From positions 2,666,001 to 2,730,000 of the forward strand of contig NZ_CP101454.1 in NCBI RefSeq assembly GCF_024362405.1: a stretch of 64,000 nucleotides of DNA. The letters run 5' to 3'. Source of the stretch: Halorarius litoreus. Its GTDB lineage: Archaea > Halobacteriota > Halobacteria > Halobacteriales > Haloarculaceae. Under the pieces are notes generated by a model. That model ran no database searches and was not told the DNA's origin. It saw only the letters and a list, made by a program, of their open reading frames with translations. A program made the position numbers and the translations under genes. Shown here piece after piece: positions 27,398 to 35,944 of this stretch; the stretch's first letter is position 1; each line of letters begins with the position of its first letter.

Positions 27398-28620
27398 GCT
27401 CCGTACTCGTCGAGCGTCTGGTGAATGCCTTTTCGAACGTCGACGACGAGCGCGTCGAGGTCGAGCCCGAGGACGGTCTCGGCGGCCCCGCCGACCGCGT
27501 CGGTGGCGCCCTCGGGGGCGTACACGCCGAGTCGCCACTGTTCGTGCTGGGCCTTGCGGAGCGCGCCGACGAGCGTGGACTGCGAGCCCAGCCGTCGCAC
27601 CTCGCCGTTGACGACGACTTGCGTCGTCGACTCGGCCATCGCCGGTCGGCCCGGGATGTCGAGGATGACTTCGTCGGGCGCTACGTCGGCTGCCGCGGCG
27701 ATATCGCGTTCGAACTCGAGGACAGCGTCGTGGTCGGCGTCGATGAGCTCTTCGGGGACGTCCGGCCACTCGGCCCACACCGCGCGCTTGAACAGGTCGC
27801 GCTCGGTGAGCCGGCGAGCGTATTCGCTCGTGGGCTCGTGTGTGCGAAGGGCGACCAGCAGGTCGTGGTCGTCCATCCGGCGGAACTCGGTCGGGGCGAC
27901 CGCCCCGTCGGGACCGACGAGGGCGTCAGTCGCCCGCCGGAGCATCGCCTTCGAGATGCGCGCGACGTGGTGGGAGTAGACGGTGGGGTTCATGAGTGCC
28001 CGCGCGAGCAGGAGCGACTCGGCCGTCTGGACGTTCCCCTCTCCCAACACGAGCTCGCCGACGACGAACCGCAGTTCGCGGACGAGGCGGCCGTGGTCGA
28101 TGGTGCCGTAGGGGACGCCGGTGTGGTGGGCGTCGCGCACGAGGTAGTCCATGCGGTCGACGTCCAGCTCGCCCGAGACCAGCTGCCCGAGTTCACCCTC
28201 GCCGGCGATGAGGTCCGCGACCTTCGCGGGCTCGAGGTCGTGTTTGATGAGGACGCGCTCGACCTCGCCACCTTCGAGGAGGTCGTGGACGTCGTCGTGT
28301 TCCTTCCCGGTGTGGCGTTCGAGGACCTGTTCGGTGTTGTGCGAGAACGGGGTGTGGCCGACGTCGTGGAGGAGCGCGGCGGCTCCCACCCGCTCGGCCT
28401 GTCGCCCCTCGATGCCGAGGTGGTCGAGCGCCTCCGTCGCGAGGTGGTAGACGCCGAGCGAGTGTTCGAACCGGGTGTGGTTCGCGCTCGGATAGACGAG
28501 TTCCGCCGTCCCGAGCTGCTTGATGGCGCGGAGCCGCTGGACGGGCGGCGTGTCCAGCAGCTCCGCCGCGACGCCCTCGACCGAGATGTGGTCGTGGACG
28601 GAGTCCTTGATGGTCGGCAT
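27394..28620 (-). CDS. HD-domain phosphohydrolase (dNTPase-like), copy 1
   Basis: A 408-residue HD-superfamily protein like SAMHD1/YpgQ-type nucleotide phosphohydrolases. The opening MPTIKDSVHDHISVEG is typical. Metal ligands are H53 (RFEHSLGVYHL), H85-D86 (LLHDVGHTPFSH) and the Asp of ELDVDRMDYLVRDAHH. It is likely to hydrolyse (deoxy)nucleotides or a nucleotide signal in the cytoplasm. The end overlaps the amidohydrolase start. A second copy lies at 30161-31312, and 104 bp are identical between them. An upstream in-frame extension to 28905 is rejected because it runs antisense through the lipoprotein gene. Confidence 0.92.
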   Translation of the reverse strand: MPTIKDSVHDHISVEGVAAELLDTPPVQRLRAIKQLGTAELVYPSANHTRFEHSLGVYHLATEALDHLGIEGRQAERVGAAALLHDVGHTPFSHNTEQVLERHTGKEHDDVHDLLEGGEVERVLIKHDLEPAKVADLIAGEGELGQLVSGELDVDRMDYLVRDAHHTGVPYGTIDHGRLVRELRFVVGELVLGEGNVQTAESLLLARALMNPTVYSHHVARISKAMLRRATDALVGPDGAVAPTEFRRMDDHDLLVALRTHEPTSEYARRLTERDLFKRAVWAEWPDVPEELIDADHDAVLEFERDIAAAADVAPDEVILDIPGRPAMAESTTQVVVNGEVRRLGSQSTLVGALRKAQHEQWRLGVYAPEGATDAVGGAAETVLGLDLDALVVDVRKGIHQTLDEYGA

Positions 28621-28676
28621 TGGGGGGCCTTCGGCGGGATGTGGTAAAAACTCCGTGTCCAACCGCCTCGTGTCCC

Positions 28677-29123
28677 TCAGGCGTGGACGACGTCGATGCG
28701 GTAGTGGTCGAACGCGTCGACGTCCGTGTCGAGTTCCGCCGACCGGGTGGCGGTTCGCGTGGTGCCCGACGTGTTCGCCGGCACCTGTTTGTAGACGTCG
28801 TGTAACTGGTCGCCCTCGGCGTCGAAGAAGTAGACGAACAGGCCGATTGGATACGGGGTCGCGTCGCCGACCGGCTGCAGTTCGAGCGTCACCGTGACGA
28901 TCCACGCGGGCGGGTCGTCGCGGCGGTAGGTGTGGTGTGATTCGACCGCGACATCCGTGGTGCGGTGGTTCTCGACGTGGCCCGACGGCGTGCTGGGAGT
29001 CGACGACCTTGTCCGCGATTCCCTCGGCGAGGTCGTCCCCGCCCCGCCGTCGATGCCGGTGAGACAGCCGGCGAGGAGCCCACCGCTGCTCGCTGCGACC
29101 GCGAGGAGTGCTCTGCGGCGCAT
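28677..29123 (-). CDS. Small secreted lipoprotein
   Basis: A 148-residue protein with a signal peptide (MRRRALLAVAASSGG) and lipobox LLAGC, so it is probably anchored to the outer face of the membrane. A short Ser/Thr/Pro-rich linker leads to a beta-rich domain (AWIVTVTLELQPVG, PIGLFVYFFDAEGDQLHDVY). No family recognised. The gene is on the same strand as the HD gene downstream (56 bp apart) and the monooxygenase gene upstream (62 bp apart). The start was chosen at the signal peptide Met. Confidence 0.75.
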   Translation of the reverse strand: MRRRALLAVAASSGGLLAGCLTGIDGGAGTTSPRESRTRSSTPSTPSGHVENHRTTDVAVESHHTYRRDDPPAWIVTVTLELQPVGDATPYPIGLFVYFFDAEGDQLHDVYKQVPANTSGTTRTATRSAELDTDVDAFDHYRIDVVHA

Positions 29124-29185
29124 GTGCCCTCGTGCTGATCTCGACGGAAAATGTCTTCTGGTGGGTACAGGCAGCGTTTCACCGC

Positions 29186-30130
29186 TCACAGCCGGTCGAG
29201 CACCTGGTCGGCGAAGCGCGTCAGCCCGGCCTCGGGGTCGTCGCCGCCCGCGGAGACGAGCACGTGGTCGACGCCCCAGTCGTCGAGTCGTCGGAAGTAG
29301 TCGACGAACCACTCGCTGCCCGCGCGGTAGCCCTGGTGGACGGGTTCGGGGTCGGCCGTGGGGTCGTCGGCGAGGTCGGTGCGGACGACCATCGCGTACG
29401 GCTTCGCGCCTGCGACGTCGCGCCAGTCGTCGAGATACGAGTCGAGCGTCTCGTCGGGGAGGTGGTAGAACAGCCAGCCGTCGCCGTGCTCCCCGAGCCA
29501 GTCGAGCGACTGCCGGGAGTGGCCCGTCGGCAGGAGCGGTACGGTCTCTTCGGTCGGCTTCGGGACGAGGTCGAGGTCGCCCGAGAGTTCGCCCCACTCG
29601 CCGTCGCGCTCGGGGAACTCCTCGCGCCAGACGGCCCGGAGGGTCGCCACCGACTCACGGAACCGCGCACCCCTGTCGTCGCGGTCGACGCCGAACGCCG
29701 CGTACTCCGGGTCGCGGTCGCCGGTCGCGACGCCCATGACGAACCTCCCCTCCGAAAGCCGGTCGAGCGACGCCGCCTCTTTGGCGACGTGTAGCGGATG
29801 ACGAAGGGGAAGAACGACGCTGGCGGTGCCGAGCGCGATGTCGTCGGTGTGCGCCGCGGCGTAGCCGAGCCACGTCCACGGGTCGAACGTCTGCCCGGCG
29901 TCACCGAACCGCGGCCAGTACAGGGGCACGTCCCGCGCCCACAGGGCGTCGAATCCGAGTGATTCGGCGTGCGCCGCCAGTCGCATCTCCTCGGCGGGGT
30001 CCGGGCGTGCCGTGCGCGCGCCGGTGAGCGGGAAGCCGACGCCGACGGTGAGGTCGTCGCCGCCGAACAGCCGCTCGTAGCCCGCGTTCCGGTGGCCGGT
30101 GGTCACGGTCGGAGTCGGGCGGCCGGACAC
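29186..30130 (-). CDS. LLM-class (luciferase-like) oxidoreductase, probably F420- or FMN-dependent
   Basis: A 314-residue TIM-barrel protein of the bacterial luciferase superfamily. The opening LTVGVGFPLTGARTARPD is followed by LGFDALWARDVPL, ALGTASVVLPLRHPLHVAKEAASLDRLSEGRF and GVATGDRDPEYAAFGVDRD, all characteristic. The start is a GTG (VSGRPTPT); the ATG two bases upstream is out of frame. Many archaeal members use coenzyme F420, and cofD for F420 synthesis lies only 1.8 kb to the right, but FMN use is equally possible. The substrate is unknown. Confidence 0.88.
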   Translation of the reverse strand: MSGRPTPTVTTGHRNAGYERLFGGDDLTVGVGFPLTGARTARPDPAEEMRLAAHAESLGFDALWARDVPLYWPRFGDAGQTFDPWTWLGYAAAHTDDIALGTASVVLPLRHPLHVAKEAASLDRLSEGRFVMGVATGDRDPEYAAFGVDRDDRGARFRESVATLRAVWREEFPERDGEWGELSGDLDLVPKPTEETVPLLPTGHSRQSLDWLGEHGDGWLFYHLPDETLDSYLDDWRDVAGAKPYAMVVRTDLADDPTADPEPVHQGYRAGSEWFVDYFRRLDDWGVDHVLVSAGGDDPEAGLTRFADQVLDRL

Positions 30131-30160
30131 ATGGCTACTGCGGTCGCGCCGGGTCGAAGA

Positions 30161-31312
30161 CTACGGCAGTCCGAGGACGCCGCGTGCGGCCTCGTGGACC
30201 GCGTCGACCTCGTGCTCGGGCGCGTACACGCCCAGTCGCCACTGTGCGCGCCGCGTCGCGCGGAGTGCTCCCACCATCTCGGAGGCCTGTTCGAGCCGCT
30301 GGACGACGCCGTCGACCACCACGCGGGAGCGCGACTCCTTCAGTTCGGGCCGCGAGGGCACGTCCACGAGCACGGCCTCTCGGTCGACACCCGCCGCTTC
30401 GGCGATTTCGCGGGCGGCGGCGCGCTCGTCCTCGCGGTCGAGTTCGGTGACGGCGTCGGGGACGCGGTCGATACCGGCCCACACCGCCCGCTTGTAGAGG
30501 TCGCGGCGTTCGATGCGCCGGCCGAGGTCGGGCACCTCGCGGCGGAGCGCGACGAGCAGGTCGTGGTCGGCCATCCGGCGGAACTCGTCGACGGCGAGGT
30601 CGCCCACCAGCAGGCGCTCGCAGGCGCGTTCGAGCATGGCCCCCGCGATGCGCGAGACGTGGTGGCGGTAGACGATGCCGTCCATGAGCGCCCGCGCGAG
30701 TAGGAGCGACTCGGCGGTGGCGACGTTCCCCTCCGCGAGCACGAGGCGGCCGTCTCTGTATCTGAGTTCGCGGACGAGGCGGCCGTGGTCGATGGTGCCG
30801 TAGGGGACGCCGGTGTGGTGGGCGTCGCGCACGAGGTAGTCCATGCGGTCGACGTCCAGCTCGCCCGATACCAGCTGGCCGAGTTCGCCCTCGCCGCGGA
30901 CGAGTGCGGCCACGCGGTCGGGGTCGAGGTCGTGGCGGTCGAGGACGCCGACGAGGTCCGTCTCGTACAGCAGGTCGCCGAGTTCGTCGTGATCCGTGCC
31001 GGTGTGGCGGCGGATGACCTCTTCGGTCTGGTGGCCGTACGGGCCGTGTCCAACGTCGTGGAGGAGTGCAGCCGCGCGAACGTGCTCGGCTCGCTGGCCC
31101 TCGATACCTAGCGAGTCGAGCGCGTTCGCAGCGAGGTGATAGACGCCCAGCGAGTGCTCGAACCGGGTGTGTGAGGCCGAGGGGTAGACGAGGCGGACGG
31201 TGGAGAGCTGTTTGATGTGACGGAGTCGCTGGAACGCCTCGGTGTCCAGCAGGTCCGCAGCCACGGGATCGAGCGAGATCCAGTCGTGGACGGAGTCCTT
31301 GATGGCGTTCAT
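30161..31312 (-). CDS. HD-domain phosphohydrolase (dNTPase-like), copy 2
   Basis: A 383-residue paralogue of the HD protein at 27394-28620. It opens MNAIKDSVHDWISLDPVA and has the same metal-site motifs: H53 (RFEHSLGVYHL), H85-D86 (LLHDVGHGPYGH) and Asp in ELDVDRMDYLVRDAHH. The family ending YAPE followed by AARGVLGLP is similar but shorter. The paralogues diverge through most of their length, yet share 104 identical bases. The monooxygenase gene lies 30 bp downstream on the same strand, so the two may be cotranscribed. Nucleotide phosphohydrolase activity is inferred from the family. Confidence 0.92.
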   Translation of the reverse strand: MNAIKDSVHDWISLDPVAADLLDTEAFQRLRHIKQLSTVRLVYPSASHTRFEHSLGVYHLAANALDSLGIEGQRAEHVRAAALLHDVGHGPYGHQTEEVIRRHTGTDHDELGDLLYETDLVGVLDRHDLDPDRVAALVRGEGELGQLVSGELDVDRMDYLVRDAHHTGVPYGTIDHGRLVRELRYRDGRLVLAEGNVATAESLLLARALMDGIVYRHHVSRIAGAMLERACERLLVGDLAVDEFRRMADHDLLVALRREVPDLGRRIERRDLYKRAVWAGIDRVPDAVTELDREDERAAAREIAEAAGVDREAVLVDVPSRPELKESRSRVVVDGVVQRLEQASEMVGALRATRRAQWRLGVYAPEHEVDAVHEAARGVLGLP

Positions 31313-31526
31313 GGCCCCGCGTTCGGGTAGGGGTAGCAAGTGGGTTCGGGTTTGACGGGTCGCTCCGGGCCCACGGGCGTCGCGTCGGTAGTCCCATCTT
31401 ACGTGAGTCGTCGCTCCCTTCCGACCGTCGGTAGTCTGCCCGTTCTCTCTCAGGTCACCCATTACAATCGGGTCTCGGGAACTACACGGGAGTGGCTCGT
31501 ATCTGCGTCCAGCATCCGAGCCCCCC

Positions 31527-31796
31527 ATGTCCACCCACCCCTCTGCGACTCCGCCCGCGGTCGATCACGAGACGGTCTCGTACGCGGACGTTCGCGCCGT
31601 GATTTTACCGGAGGGACCGGACCACTACGAGGTGGATCTCGCCGACGAGACCACCACCGCCCATCACGCCGTCGAGCGGGTCGTTCTCAACAACACGGTC
31701 GTGCGGTTCGACGACCCGCTGTGGTTCATCGACGTCAACGTCGACGTGGGACTCCCGCTGTACGACCACGGCGACACCGTCTGGGTCTGGCTCTGA
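31527..31796 (+). CDS. Hypothetical protein, 89 residues
   Basis: A small acidic protein with alternating strand-like segments (YADVRAVILPEGPDHYEVDL, RVVLNNTVVRFDDPLWFIDV, PLYDHGDTVWVWL), suggesting a small beta fold. Haloarchaeal codon and amino-acid use supports translation. It lies divergently from the second HD gene (214-bp gap) and 99 bp before cofD on the same strand. No family recognised and no catalytic motif seen. Confidence 0.6.
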   Translation: MSTHPSATPPAVDHETVSYADVRAVILPEGPDHYEVDLADETTTAHHAVERVVLNNTVVRFDDPLWFIDVNVDVGLPLYDHGDTVWVWL

Positions 31797-31895
31797 GCCA
31801 GCGGCGACAGCTCTCCCCGGCACCGAGCGGCGCGGCGGTTGCTCGCCGACCGCCGGCGACGAAACCCACAAACCACGTCGGGTGCAGGGAGGGGT

Positions 31896-32888
31896 ATGGT
31901 CACGTTCCTCGCTGGCGGCACGGGGACGCCGAAGCTCCTGCAGGGAGCCGAGGCCGTCTTCCCACCCGCCGACACGCCGGTCGTGGGCAACACCGGTGAC
32001 GACGTCGAACTCGGGGGGCACCTCGTCTGTCCCGACCTCGACACCCAGCTGTTCCTCGACGCCGGCCGCATCGACCGGGAGACGTGGTGGGGTATCGCCG
32101 ACGACTCCCACGAGACACACGACGAACTCCACGCGCTGGCCGAGGGCGCACGGCTCGACACCACGCCCCGCTATCTCGACGACGACGCACAGACCTCGGG
32201 CCGCGACATCGCCCGGTGGCGGCGGTTCTCGGGCATCGGCGAGTTCATGCTCATCGGCGACCGCGACCGGGCCATCCACCTCACCCGGACCGGGCTCATC
32301 GACGAGGGGTACTCGCTGACGGAGGCGACCGCGACGCTCTGTCGCGCGCTCGACGTCGAGCGCGACCTCCTCCCGATGACCGACGACCCCGTGGCGAGCC
32401 TCATCCACACCCCGAGCGGCGTGATGCATTTCCAGGAGTGGTGGGTCCATCGGAACGGCAACCCCCCCGTCGAGAAGGTCGAGTTCCGCGGGTCGACCGA
32501 GGCCACCCCCACCGAGGCAGTTCTCGACGCCCTCACCGACCCCGTCGTCATCGGGCCGTCGAACCCCATCACCAGCCTCGGGCCGATGCTCGGCATGGAT
32601 GCCTTCCGGGAGACGCTGTCGCTGACACCCGTCGTCGTGGTCTCGCCGTTCGTCGAGGACCAGGTGTTCTCGGGCCCCGCGGCGACTCTGATGGAGGCCG
32701 TCGGCTACGAGCCCTCCACGGCGGGTGTGGCTAACGCCTACCCGTTCGCGGACGCGTTCGTGCTCGACATCGAGGACGGCACCGAGCTCGACTGCCCGGT
32801 CTTCCGGACCGACACGACGCTCGACACACCTGAGGACAGCGCCCGCGTGGCGAGCGCCGTCGACGAGGCGCTCGCGGAGGTCGTGTGA
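31896..32888 (+). CDS. cofD: 2-phospho-L-lactate transferase (coenzyme F420 synthesis)
   Basis: A 330-residue CofD, which joins the phospholactate moiety to the deazaflavin Fo to give F420-0. The N-terminal [16 protein letters not shown] is the family signature, followed by [12 protein letters not shown] and the CPDLDT segment. [16 protein letters not shown] is also diagnostic. It is the first of four genes with overlapping ends (cofD, DUS-like, CitG-like, DUF447), suggesting one message and a shared pathway. No other F420 gene is in the window. Confidence 0.95.
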   Translation: MVTFLAGGTGTPKLLQGAEAVFPPADTPVVGNTGDDVELGGHLVCPDLDTQLFLDAGRIDRETWWGIADDSHETHDELHALAEGARLDTTPRYLDDDAQTSGRDIARWRRFSGIGEFMLIGDRDRAIHLTRTGLIDEGYSLTEATATLCRALDVERDLLPMTDDPVASLIHTPSGVMHFQEWWVHRNGNPPVEKVEFRGSTEATPTEAVLDALTDPVVIGPSNPITSLGPMLGMDAFRETLSLTPVVVVSPFVEDQVFSGPAATLMEAVGYEPSTAGVANAYPFADAFVLDIEDGTELDCPVFRTDTTLDTPEDSARVASAVDEALAEVV

Positions 32889-33619
32889 TGTTCGAGCCAC
32901 GGCTCGCGCTCGCGTCGCTGTCGGGCGAGTCGGACGCCGACTGGGCGCTCGCGGCCGAGGAGTGGGCGGGTGCGGCGTTCCTCGGGGGCATCGCGCTCGA
33001 CGAGCCCACTCGCGAGGCGGCCCACGCGCTCGTCGCCCGCGACCGAACCGAGTTCCTCCCCGACGACCCCGTGGCGTTCGTGGACCGCGAACTCGCGGTA
33101 CTGGACGACAGTTCCCTCCGCGCAGGTATCAACGTCCGCACGACGACGGTCGCTCCGCTCCGCGAGGTCGCACGGGTCTGTGCCGACCACGACGCCATCC
33201 TCGAGGTGAACGCCCACTGCCGGCAGGCCGAGATGTGCGACGCTGGGGCCGGCCAGACGCTCCTGCGTGACGGGGACAGGCTCTGCGAGTACGCCCGTGC
33301 CGCCAGCGAGGCGGGCGCAGACGTGAGTGTGAAAGTCCGAACCGAAGTGACGGGCGTCGATCTGCCCGCGCTCGCCGCGCGGCTCGACGCTGCGGGCGCC
33401 GACTGTCTCCACGTCGACGCGATGGACTCCGAACACGTCGTCGCCGAGGTTCGCGAGCGGTTCGACGGCTGGCTCGTCGCGAACAACGGCGTCCGAGACC
33501 GCGCGACGGTCCGTGAGTATCTCGATTTCGGCGCGGACGCGGTCTCCGTGGGCCGGCCCTCCGACGACCCGCGGGTCCTGCAGCGCGTCCGGGCGGCACT
33601 CGAGGAGGCGGTGGCGTGA
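32888..33619 (+). CDS. DUS-like TIM-barrel protein
   Basis: A 243-residue TIM barrel related to tRNA-dihydrouridine synthases. Where DUS enzymes have N-x-G-C-P, this protein has the altered N-A-H-C-R-Q around C111 (EVNAHCRQAEMCDAGAGQTLL). The later strand ADCLHVDAMDS and the FMN-phosphate-like NNGVRDRATVREYLDFGADAVSVGR fit a flavin-binding barrel. It is shorter than true DUS enzymes and lacks their C-terminal tRNA-binding helical domain, so a small-molecule substrate is likelier. Its ATG overlaps the cofD stop. Confidence 0.82.
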   Translation: MFEPRLALASLSGESDADWALAAEEWAGAAFLGGIALDEPTREAAHALVARDRTEFLPDDPVAFVDRELAVLDDSSLRAGINVRTTTVAPLREVARVCADHDAILEVNAHCRQAEMCDAGAGQTLLRDGDRLCEYARAASEAGADVSVKVRTEVTGVDLPALAARLDAAGADCLHVDAMDSEHVVAEVRERFDGWLVANNGVRDRATVREYLDFGADAVSVGRPSDDPRVLQRVRAALEEAVA

Positions 33620-34446
33620 GGACGCCCGCCGAGAACGCCCAGCTCGCGCTGCTGCTGGAAGTCGCCGGGACCCCCAAGCCCGGCAACGTCGACCGGCACC
33701 GCGACCACGGCGACTTGCGGTTCGAGCACTTCCTCGCGGGGGCGGTCGGCTCGCTCGACGGGCTGGAACTGGCCGCGGGCGCTGGGCCGATGGGGGAAGC
33801 GTTCGAGACGGCCGTCGAGGGGATGGCCGACCAGCGCGGCGGCAACACGCAGTTCGGGTGCCTGCTGTTGCTCGTCCCGCTGGTGCGGGCGGCCGCGTCG
33901 GACGCGCTGACCCCCGACGGGCTCCGACTGATCTGTGCCAACTCGACGGTCGCGGACGCCGCGGGGTTCTACCGCGCGTTCGAGCACGTCGACGTGGCGG
34001 TCGCAGAGCCACCCGCGGAGATGGAAGACCTCGACGTGCGCCGTGGGGCCGATGCGGTGCCGACGCTCGAAGCCCGGGGGATCACCCTCCACGATGTGAT
34101 GGCCCGGTCCGAGGGTGACGGCAACGCCGCAGAGTGGGTCTCGGGGTTCCCGCGGGTGTTCCGCGAAGCCGAGGCCATCCTCGGCGACGATGGACCGGCG
34201 ACGGAGCGTGGAGCGCGGGCGTTTCTTCGCTTGCTAGCCGAACAGGAGGACGGCTTCGTGCGGGCCACCTCGGGGCCGGCGGCCGCGCGCGAGGCTCGCG
34301 AGCGGGCACAGGCCTGTCTCGACGGGGAGGAGGACCCCGAAGCGCTCGCCGAGGAGTTCGTCGAGCGCGGCATCAATCCGGGAACGACCGCGGACCTGAC
34401 GTGTGGCGCGCTGTTCGTCGCGCTCGAACGGGGGCTTCCTGTATGA
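33616..34446 (+). CDS. CitG-like triphosphoribosyl-dephospho-CoA synthase family protein
   Basis: A 276-residue helical protein of the CitG/MdcB family, beginning at a GTG that overlaps the previous stop. Signature motifs are TPKPGNVDRHRDHGDLRFEHF near the N-terminus and GGNTQFGCLLLLVPLV in the middle, with GINPGTTADLTCGALFV at the end. CitG proper makes the citrate lyase prosthetic group, but no citrate lyase gene is here. A related pterin- or cofactor-linked reaction in the cofD operon is more likely. The fold suggests ATP binding; the exact reaction is unknown. Confidence 0.83.
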   Translation: MRTPAENAQLALLLEVAGTPKPGNVDRHRDHGDLRFEHFLAGAVGSLDGLELAAGAGPMGEAFETAVEGMADQRGGNTQFGCLLLLVPLVRAAASDALTPDGLRLICANSTVADAAGFYRAFEHVDVAVAEPPAEMEDLDVRRGADAVPTLEARGITLHDVMARSEGDGNAAEWVSGFPRVFREAEAILGDDGPATERGARAFLRLLAEQEDGFVRATSGPAAAREARERAQACLDGEEDPEALAEEFVERGINPGTTADLTCGALFVALERGLPV

Positions 34447-35024
34447 GTTGGCCGGCCGAGTGGGACGGCGTCGCAGAGAGCGTCGTGACGACCCTGGGGC
34501 CGAACGACCGGTGGAACGTGGCGGCGCTCGGGTTGCGAGCCCCGGAGGAGCCCGGCGAGCCAGTTACGGCGCGGACGTGGGGCCGCACCCGGACGTGGCG
34601 CAACTTCGGCGAGCGCGGGTCGGGGTACGTCCAGTTCACCCGCAATCCGGTCGACTTCGTGGAGGCCGCGTGTTCGGTCCGTGAGGAGTCCGAGCCAGTA
34701 CTCGATTCGGCCGACGCGTGGGTCGACGTCTCGGCCGAGGAACGCGACTCGGGCGAGGAGGGCGGCACGCCGTGGACCGACTGGGCGCTCTACGCCGAGA
34801 ACGCGGTCGTCGAGCGCGAGGTCGTCCCCGTGGTCTCTCGCGGGCACGCCGCAGTCGTGGAAGCCACGGTCGCCGCCTCGCGGCTCGACGTGCCGGGGTA
34901 CGACACCGAGACGCTCCGCGAGCGCATCCGCTACTTCGCTGCGGTGGTCGAGACCGCCGGTGGCGAACGCGAGCGGGCGGCGTGGGAGCGCTTCGACGCG
35001 CTCACGGACTGGCGCGGGGACTGA
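34443..35024 (+). CDS. DUF447 (FMN-binding split-barrel-like) protein
   Basis: A 193-residue protein of the archaeal DUF447 family, with a flavin-reductase-like beta barrel. It opens [25 protein letters not shown], followed by [23 protein letters not shown] and [22 protein letters not shown]. The ATG overlaps the CitG-like stop, closing the four-gene operon. Relatives sit beside tetrahydromethanopterin genes in methanogens and methylotrophs, which hints at a pterin-linked role. That association is recalled from family knowledge, not shown here. Confidence 0.85.
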   Translation: MSWPAEWDGVAESVVTTLGPNDRWNVAALGLRAPEEPGEPVTARTWGRTRTWRNFGERGSGYVQFTRNPVDFVEAACSVREESEPVLDSADAWVDVSAEERDSGEEGGTPWTDWALYAENAVVEREVVPVVSRGHAAVVEATVAASRLDVPGYDTETLRERIRYFAAVVETAGGERERAAWERFDALTDWRGD

Positions 35025-35089
35025 TACCGGGGGCGGACGGCGACCGATTCGAACGCTTTTTAGGTCGCGGCCAACAGCGTACAGGTAAC

Positions 35090-35278
35090 ATGGCTATCAA
35101 GCCGGCCTACGTCAAGAAGATCGCGCGAACCCTCATGGAGCGGTACGACGAAGCGTTCAGCACGGACTTCGAACACAACAAGGACGTCGTCTCCGAACTC
35201 ACCAACGTCGAATCGAAGGGCGTCCGCAACCGTATCGCGGGCTACATCACCCACAAGAAGCGCCGCCCGGTCGCGTAA
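35090..35278 (+). CDS. rps17e: Ribosomal protein S17e
   Basis: A 62-residue archaeal S17e of the small ribosomal subunit. [20 protein letters not shown] and [31 protein letters not shown]-like segments match the family throughout, with the basic tail KKRRPVA. Length is normal. A TATA-like CTTTTTAGG at about 35056-35064 lies 30 bases before the ATG, so it has its own promoter just after the DUF447 gene. Confidence 0.96.
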   Translation: MAIKPAYVKKIARTLMERYDEAFSTDFEHNKDVVSELTNVESKGVRNRIAGYITHKKRRPVA

Positions 35279-35346
35279 TCGACTCTCCTCTCTCCGTTCT
35301 CGCGTCGCCCAGCGACGGCGCCGTCGGCGAACCCGAAGCTACTTGA

Positions 35347-35362
35347 CTGACTGGTTAGTCAG
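35347..35362. promoter_or_regulatory. Palindromic operator CTGACT-GGTT-AGTCAG before the TetR gene
   Basis: Perfect 6-bp arms with a 4-bp centre end 12 bases before the TetR-family ATG. The left arm is preceded by another TGAC (35345-35348... overlapping direct TGACTGACT). Position and symmetry fit autorepression by the TetR protein, controlling the efflux operon that follows. Confidence 0.6.
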
Positions 35363-35374
35363 ATACGACAAGAA

Positions 35375-35944
35375 ATGGGAGACGCATCTGCCGACATCAT
35401 GTCGGCCACCTATCGCGCCCTCTGTGAACACGGCTACGCCGACCTGACGATGCAGCGCATCGCCGACGCGTCCGGCCGGTCCAAGGCCGCGCTCCACTAC
35501 CACTACGACACGAAAGAGGAGCTGTTGAACGCGTTCCTCGACGACATGCTCGACCAGTTCGAGGCACGGCTCGCCTGCGAGTCCGCGGACCCGGCCGAGC
35601 GGCTCGGCACCTTCCTCGACGCCGTGTTCGACCCCGCGGCGGAGGTGACCGGCGAGTTCCCGGTCGCCCTCCTCGAAATCAAGGCCCAGGCACCGTACCA
35701 CGAACCCTATCGCACCCGCCTCCGTGAGATGGACGAGCGGATGCGCGAACTCCTCGAGGCGACAGTCGCCGAGGGCGTCGAGTCCGGTGCGTTCGCCGAC
35801 TGCGACCCCGAGACGGTCGCGCGGTTCGTCGTCACGCTCATCAACGGCTCGCACGCCCGGAACGTGGCGCTCGGTGAGGCGCCCGAACAGGGTCGAACGC
35901 TCGTCGAGGCCTACCTCGAGCGCACACTGGGGGTGTCGGCCTGA
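35375..35944 (+). CDS. TetR/AcrR-family transcriptional regulator
   Basis: A 189-residue regulator. The N-terminal helix-turn-helix lies at about residues 10-50 (ALCEHGYADLTMQRIADAS, then AALHYHYDTKEELLNAFLD), the standard TetR layout. A ligand-binding helical domain follows. Its stop overlaps the ATG of the MATE gene (TGATG). The palindrome at 35347-35362 is its likely operator, so this is a drug-responsive efflux operon repressor. The ligand is unknown. Confidence 0.95.
   Translation: MGDASADIMSATYRALCEHGYADLTMQRIADASGRSKAALHYHYDTKEELLNAFLDDMLDQFEARLACESADPAERLGTFLDAVFDPAAEVTGEFPVALLEIKAQAPYHEPYRTRLREMDERMRELLEATVAEGVESGAFADCDPETVARFVVTLINGSHARNVALGEAPEQGRTLVEAYLERTLGVSA

Noticed and set aside
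28621-28905. N-terminal extension of the first HD phosphohydrolase
   Set aside because: It is Arg-rich and overlaps the lipoprotein gene; the conserved MPTIKDSVHD start is shared in form with the second copy's MNAIKDSVHD.
30130-30132. ATG just before the luciferase-like gene as start
   Set aside because: It is out of frame by two bases; the in-frame start is the GTG at 30130.
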